From Paenibacillus rhizophilus (lineage in GTDB: Bacteria > Bacillota > Bacilli > Paenibacillales > Paenibacillaceae), in assembly GCF_003854965.1 (NCBI RefSeq), contig NZ_RQPI01000017.1, positions 36,645 to 100,644 on the forward strand: a stretch of DNA of 64,000 bases, read 5' to 3'. This document shows, piece by piece, positions 59,851 to 64,000 of this stretch (positions are counted from its first letter, which is position 1; each line of letters opens with the position of its first letter). The notes under the pieces were generated by a model. That model was not told where the DNA came from. It searched no databases and saw nothing but the letters and a program-made list of their open reading frames with translations. The position numbers and the translations under genes were made by a program.

Positions 59851-62409
59851 ATGGCTGAACAAAATAACCCGCAAATCAGGGATCGGGACATCGGTGTGGA
59901 AATGCGCGATTCCTTTATGGATTACGCAATGAGCATCATTGTGAGCCGGGCTTTGCCGGACGTACGGGATGGACTCAAGCCGGTGCACCGGCGCATTTTG
60001 TTTGCGATGTCGGAGCTTGGAATGTCACCGGATAAGCCTTACAAGAAATCGGCGAGAATCGTCGGTGAGGTGATCGGTAAGTACCATCCTCACGGCGACT
60101 CTGCCGTTTATGAGACGATGGTCCGGATGGCCCAAGATTTCTCCATGCGCTATATGCTGGTCGACGGGCATGGCAATTTCGGCTCGATTGACGGCGATAT
60201 GGCTGCGGCAATGCGGTATACCGAAGCCAGACTTTCCAAGATCGCTATGGAAATGCTGCGCGATTTGAACAAAGAGACGGTTGATTTTATACCTAACTAT
60301 GACGGCGAGGAACATGAACCGGCTGTTCTTCCTTCCCGTTTTCCCAACCTGTTGGTTAACGGGGTGTCCGGTATCGCCGTAGGGATGGCTACCAATATTC
60401 CGCCGCATAATTTGGGTGAGGTCATTGACGGCGTACAGGCCATGATCCGTAATCCCGAAATTACGCCGATGGAACTTATGGAATATATCACAGGGCCGGA
60501 TTTTCCTACGGCCGGCTATATTTTAGGCCGCGAAGGCATACGCCAGGCGTATCGTACGGGCCGCGGCTCGGTCACGATGCGCGCGAAGGCATTGATTGAA
60601 GAGGAGAGTAACGGCAAGGCACGGATCGTTGTTAACGAGCTGCCTTACCAGGTTAACAAAGCCCGGTTGGTGGAGAAAATTGCCGAGTTGGTTCGTGAGA
60701 AACGGATTGAAGGCATCACCGATCTGCGGGATGAGTCGGACCGCAACGGAATGCGCGTCGTTATCGAAGTCAGACGGGATGTTAACGCGAATGTTGTGCT
60801 CAATAACTTGTATAAGCACACTTCAATGCAGTCTACCTTTGGCATTAACATGCTGGCCATTGTCGGCAATGAGCCGAAGGTGCTAAATCTGCGCGACGTG
60901 CTGTACCATTATTTGCAGCATCAGATCGAGGTTATTCGCCGCCGGACGGAATTTGAACTGAAGAAGGCGGAAGCCCGGGCGCATATTCTGGAAGGATTGC
61001 GCATCGCGCTGGACAACCTGGATGAAGTCATCGCTCTGATCCGCGCTTCGCGCACGGTTGATATTGCGCGTGAAGGTTTGATTGAGACCTTTAGTCTCAG
61101 TATCGAGCAGGCACAGGCGATTCTGGATATGCGGATGCAGCGTCTGACCGGTCTGGAACGCGATAAGATCGAGAACGAGTATAATGAGCTGCTGGCCAAA
61201 ATAGCCGAGTACAAGGCCATTCTGGGTGATGAATCGCTGGTGCTTGAAATTATCAGCAATGAGCTGCAGGAACTGCGCGATCGGTATGCCGACGAGCGTC
61301 GGACGGAGATCACCATCGGAGAAGAGAGTATTCTCGATGAAGATCTTATCCCGCGCGAAGAGGTCGTCATAACGGTTTCGCATACCGGTTACATTAAGCG
61401 GCTTCCGGTAAGCACTTACCGCAGTCAAAAACGCGGCGGCCGCGGCGTTGTGGGCATGGACACGAAGGATGAGGATTTTGTGGAGCATCTCTTCGTCAGC
61501 AATTCCCATAACTACCTGATGTTCTTTACCGATAAAGGAAAAGTATACCGGATCAAGGCCTACGAAATTCCGGAGCTTGGACGGACGGCGCGCGGGACAC
61601 CGATTATTAATCTGCTCCAGATTGAGCAGGGTGAGAAGATCAGCGCAGTCATCCAGATTGAGGAAACTGATAGCGATAAATACCTGTTCTTTGCCACCCG
61701 CGAAGGAATTGTGAAGAAGACACCGCTTGAGGATTACAACAATATCCGTAAAGGCGGACTCATCGCGATCAATTTGCGGGAAGAAGATGAGCTGATTGAT
61801 GTGAAGCTTACCGACGGCAAGCAGAAACTTATTTTGGGCACGGCGGACGGAATGTCTATTACCTTCTCCGAGGAGGATGTCCGTTCAATGGGCCGAAGCG
61901 CCACAGGAGTTAAAGGCATTAACTTGGACGAAGAGGATCATGTAATCGGCATGGATTGCATTGACCAGAATCTGGATGTGCTTATCGTCACGACCAAGGG
62001 TTACGGCAAACGTACGCCTGCTGGCGATTACCGTCTGCAGACCCGCGGAGGCAAGGGGATCAAGACCATCAATCTTACGGAAAAGAACGGTCCTGTCGTC
62101 AGCCTTAAGGTTGTTAAGCAGGAAGAGGATCTGATGATCATTACGACGGGCGGAACCCTGATCCGTATGAGCATGGACGGCATTTCGACCATGGGACGTT
62201 ATGCGCAGGGCGTGAAGCTGATCAATATCCGCGATGAGGATGCCGTATCTACCGTCTGCCGCACTGATAAGAGTGAGGAAGAGGAAGATGAGACCGCGCA
62301 GTCCGATGAGACAGCGGGCGGCAATCTGGAACTGAACGAAGCTCCGGAAGTCAATGGATCTGATTCTGCCGATTCCGATCCGGAAGATAGCGGAGAAACT
62401 CTGGAATAG
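59851..62409 (+). CDS. gyrA: DNA gyrase subunit A
   Basis: An 852-residue breakage-reunion subunit. The catalytic Tyr is residue 123 in AAMRYTEARL; quinolone-region positions are Ser84 and Glu88 (HPHGDSAVYETM), the susceptible state. The GyrA box QKRGGRG starts the C-terminal DNA-wrapping propeller. The last 45 or so residues are strongly acidic and Ser-rich, a disordered tail longer than in B. subtilis. TTAAGGAGGTCCAGCAACTC precedes the ATG. Confidence 0.98.
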   Translation: MAEQNNPQIRDRDIGVEMRDSFMDYAMSIIVSRALPDVRDGLKPVHRRILFAMSELGMSPDKPYKKSARIVGEVIGKYHPHGDSAVYETMVRMAQDFSMRYMLVDGHGNFGSIDGDMAAAMRYTEARLSKIAMEMLRDLNKETVDFIPNYDGEEHEPAVLPSRFPNLLVNGVSGIAVGMATNIPPHNLGEVIDGVQAMIRNPEITPMELMEYITGPDFPTAGYILGREGIRQAYRTGRGSVTMRAKALIEEESNGKARIVVNELPYQVNKARLVEKIAELVREKRIEGITDLRDESDRNGMRVVIEVRRDVNANVVLNNLYKHTSMQSTFGINMLAIVGNEPKVLNLRDVLYHYLQHQIEVIRRRTEFELKKAEARAHILEGLRIALDNLDEVIALIRASRTVDIAREGLIETFSLSIEQAQAILDMRMQRLTGLERDKIENEYNELLAKIAEYKAILGDESLVLEIISNELQELRDRYADERRTEITIGEESILDEDLIPREEVVITVSHTGYIKRLPVSTYRSQKRGGRGVVGMDTKDEDFVEHLFVSNSHNYLMFFTDKGKVYRIKAYEIPELGRTARGTPIINLLQIEQGEKISAVIQIEETDSDKYLFFATREGIVKKTPLEDYNNIRKGGLIAINLREEDELIDVKLTDGKQKLILGTADGMSITFSEEDVRSMGRSATGVKGINLDEEDHVIGMDCIDQNLDVLIVTTKGYGKRTPAGDYRLQTRGGKGIKTINLTEKNGPVVSLKVVKQEEDLMIITTGGTLIRMSMDGISTMGRYAQGVKLINIRDEDAVSTVCRTDKSEEEEDETAQSDETAGGNLELNEAPEVNGSDSADSDPEDSGETLE

Positions 62410-62429
62410 CTTCAATGAATTAGTTGAGA

Positions 62430-62464
62430 GAGAGTACCTGTAGCCAGTGATGGCGGGTGCTCTC
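62430..62464 (+). terminator. gyrA terminator
   Basis: GAGAGTACC ... GGTGCTCTC (one wobble), inner GCCA/TGGC, then TTTTTT; 20 bases after the stop. Confidence 0.92.
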
Positions 62465-62587
62465 TTTTTTAACTTTTAAAAAAATTATAATACTAAAACT
62501 TTCATACTAGTCGCTTCCCTATTTCCATAATATAATTAGGTAAATAGTACCTATTTTCAGCACGGTCAGGATAAAGGGGTTGAGCGT

Positions 62588-63685
62588 ATGCCGAGCATAT
62601 CGGTGGCGGAAGTAAAACCGGGTTCAAAAGTGAGTAAAGACGTCATTACACCTTTGGGGGGAACTCTGTTTACCAAGGGAAAAATACTGCTGCCGCGGGA
62701 TATGGAGATATTGGAAGCATTCCTGATTCGGCAGGTGGATATTGAAGGCGCGGAGGAGGACGCCAAAGTTTTGGAAGCGCCCGTAACTCCTTCGAAGGGG
62801 GATGCTAAAACGGGAACGGCCAGTGCAGCCTCTTCGCTGACCCGGAGCAATTCAAATTTGCATGAAGAATACGATAAAATGCTGACGCTGATCAGGAGCT
62901 GTTATAACTCCGCCAGCGCTGCTATTCTGCCTATTTATGATCTGCGCAGCGCGCTGGAAGGATTGATTGCGCATATCAAGGACTACCATGTTCTGAATTT
63001 TGCGCCAAGGGCGCTTAATGAACAGGACTATATTTATCATAACGCTGTGCTCTCCGCGCTGACCTCCTATAAGATTGCCCAATGGTGCGGGTACCCTCAA
63101 AAAGAGTGGCTTCAGGTGGCCTTTGCCGGTTTGCTGCATGATATAGGAAATGCCAAAATCGATTCTTCCATTCTTCAGAAGCCTGAACCGCTTACGATTA
63201 CCGAAAGAAATGAAGTGCGCAGACATACGACTTATGGATATCAGATATTGCGAAATGTAACGGCCATCAACGAAGGAGTTCGGCTTGCGGCTTTGCAGCA
63301 TCATGAGAAAATTGACGGATCCGGTTATCCGCTTCGGCTCCAAGGCAGCCAAATTCATCTATACGCGAAAATTGTCGCTGTGGCGGATATTTTCCATGCG
63401 ATGACACTGGAGCGGATATACAAGAAGGCGCAATCGCCTTATCTGGTTCTGGAAGAAATTCAGAAAGAGGGATTTGGCAAGCTGGACCCTTCTATTGTAC
63501 AAACCTTTGTTTATAAGACGACTGAATTGCATAACGGAACCAAGATACGCTTAATCGACGGCCGGCAGGGGGAAATCATCTTCTCGGATCGCAGCAACCC
63601 TACACGTCCTTTGGTAAGCGTAGAAGGTAGGATCATTAATCTGGCACATTCACGCAACCTGTATATTAAGGAGATTATATCTTAA
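62588..63685 (+). CDS. HD-GYP domain cyclic-di-GMP phosphodiesterase
   Basis: A 365-residue protein. An N-terminal segment (1-55, VAEVKPGSKVSKDVITPLGG..ILLPRDMEILEAFLIRQVDI) typical of HD-GYP genes in Firmicutes is followed by a variable linker and the HD-GYP domain (about 145-290) with HD in AGLLHDIGNAK and the signature HHEKIDGSGYP. These enzymes hydrolyse c-di-GMP, affecting motility and matrix. A C-terminal domain contains IRLIDGRQGEIIFSD. It sits between gyrA and the rRNA operon with its own upstream region. Confidence 0.93.
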   Translation: MPSISVAEVKPGSKVSKDVITPLGGTLFTKGKILLPRDMEILEAFLIRQVDIEGAEEDAKVLEAPVTPSKGDAKTGTASAASSLTRSNSNLHEEYDKMLTLIRSCYNSASAAILPIYDLRSALEGLIAHIKDYHVLNFAPRALNEQDYIYHNAVLSALTSYKIAQWCGYPQKEWLQVAFAGLLHDIGNAKIDSSILQKPEPLTITERNEVRRHTTYGYQILRNVTAINEGVRLAALQHHEKIDGSGYPLRLQGSQIHLYAKIVAVADIFHAMTLERIYKKAQSPYLVLEEIQKEGFGKLDPSIVQTFVYKTTELHNGTKIRLIDGRQGEIIFSDRSNPTRPLVSVEGRIINLAHSRNLYIKEIIS

Positions 63686-63721
63686 GGCAGAGATCCGCTT
63701 GTTATTTTTTCGAAAAAAGGG

Positions 63722-63750
63722 TTGCATATAAAAATTAAACATGGTATATT
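63722..63750 (+). promoter_or_regulatory. rRNA operon promoter P1
   Basis: TTGCAT (63722-63727), 17 bases, TATATT (63745-63750), preceded by AT-rich sequence like an UP element. Confidence 0.75.
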
Positions 63751-63804
63751 CTAATTCCGGCCAAGAAATACGAGTTCTGCTTCAAAAAGAAATAAAAAAA
63801 GAGC

Positions 63805-63833
63805 TTGCATTAAACGGACCGATATGATATATT
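63805..63833 (+). promoter_or_regulatory. rRNA operon promoter P2
   Basis: TTGCAT (63805-63810), 17 bases, TATATT (63828-63833), 83 bases after P1; tandem promoters are normal for Bacillales rrn operons. Confidence 0.8.
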
Positions 63834-64000
63834 ATAAAAGTTGCTGCTGACGAGAAGTTGAGAGGCGGCAAACAAGTTTGATCTTTGAAAACTGAACAAC
63901 GAGTGAGTGGGAATTCGCTTCTGGCGAGTTCCAAAATGAAGAGAATGCAAATTCTCGTCAGATGTTTCAAAATGAGCGAATCGCTCTTTCAATACTTTAT
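63834..64000 (+). other. rRNA leader, 5' part; 16S gene lies beyond the window
   Basis: Contains ATCTTTGAAAACTGAACAA (63889-63907), the conserved sequence found before 16S and 23S genes in Firmicutes. The mature 16S 5' end (GAGTTTGATCC-type) is not reached by 64000. Open frames on the minus strand here are chance. Confidence 0.8.

Noticed and set aside
1..64000. CRISPR arrays, insertion sequences or prophage genes
   Set aside because: No regularly spaced repeats, transposase, integrase or phage structural genes were seen on either strand.

Overview
The window is a Firmicutes chromosome segment around the replication origin, most likely from Paenibacillus. The gene order rpmH-dnaA-dnaN-yaaA-recF-remB-gyrB-gyrA-rrn, the parAB/noc/rsmG/mnmG/mnmE/jag/yidC/rnpA block on the other side of oriC, and the walRK-yycHI-walJ-htr cluster are all typical of Bacillales. 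A YheC/YheD coat-type gene between gyrB and gyrA, an HD-GYP gene before the rRNA operon, moderate GC, and spore genes (yyaC, yheC/D) point to Paenibacillus. The genus is an inference from content and synteny.

Layout on the minus strand from left to right: cydABDC (cytochrome bd oxidase and its exporter; cydC runs off the left edge) behind two Rex/Fnr-like palindromes; ydjO-like and cold-shock genes; htrA-like protease, walJ, yycI, yycH, walK, walR; a LysM/G5/M23 peptidase; a secreted-domain protein of unknown function; purA; dnaB-type helicase, rplI, gdpP, yybS and a MazG-like gene; a CBS-domain protein; an LCP cell-wall ligase; a peptide ABC importer lacking its ATPases, with a carboxypeptidase remnant fused behind it; a MutS2-like ATPase without Smr domain behind an elaborate RNA leader; rpsF-ssb-rpsR. 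Then comes a decayed bacitracin/lantibiotic-type ABC and two-component cluster flanked by two identical tRNA-Ser(CGA) genes, followed by DUF951, mscS, DUF3343, DUF4446, a cysteine desulfurase, parB, parA, noc, rsmG, mnmG, mnmE, khpB, yidC, rnpA and rpmH.

oriC lies on both sides of dnaA: a cluster of DnaA boxes upstream (51620-51966), and boxes, a GC strip and DnaA-trio repeats downstream (53449-53542). From dnaA onward most genes are on the plus strand, so leading-strand orientation switches at the origin as expected. The window ends in tandem rRNA promoters and the leader of an rRNA operon whose 16S gene lies outside.

The observations most worth following are: (1) a seven-residue leader peptide whose last codons form one arm of a 12-bp stem, followed by two terminators, in front of the Smr-less MutS2 homologue, which looks like ribosome-dependent attenuation of a ribosome-associated ATPase; (2) a 3.8-kb resistance-type cluster flanked by duplicate tRNA genes, with single-base frameshifts in both the ATPase and the response regulator; (3) a D-Ala-D-Ala carboxypeptidase tail abutting oppC, marking a past deletion or insertion; (4) paired redox-regulator palindromes at cydA; (5) long acidic linkers in both CydC and CydD.
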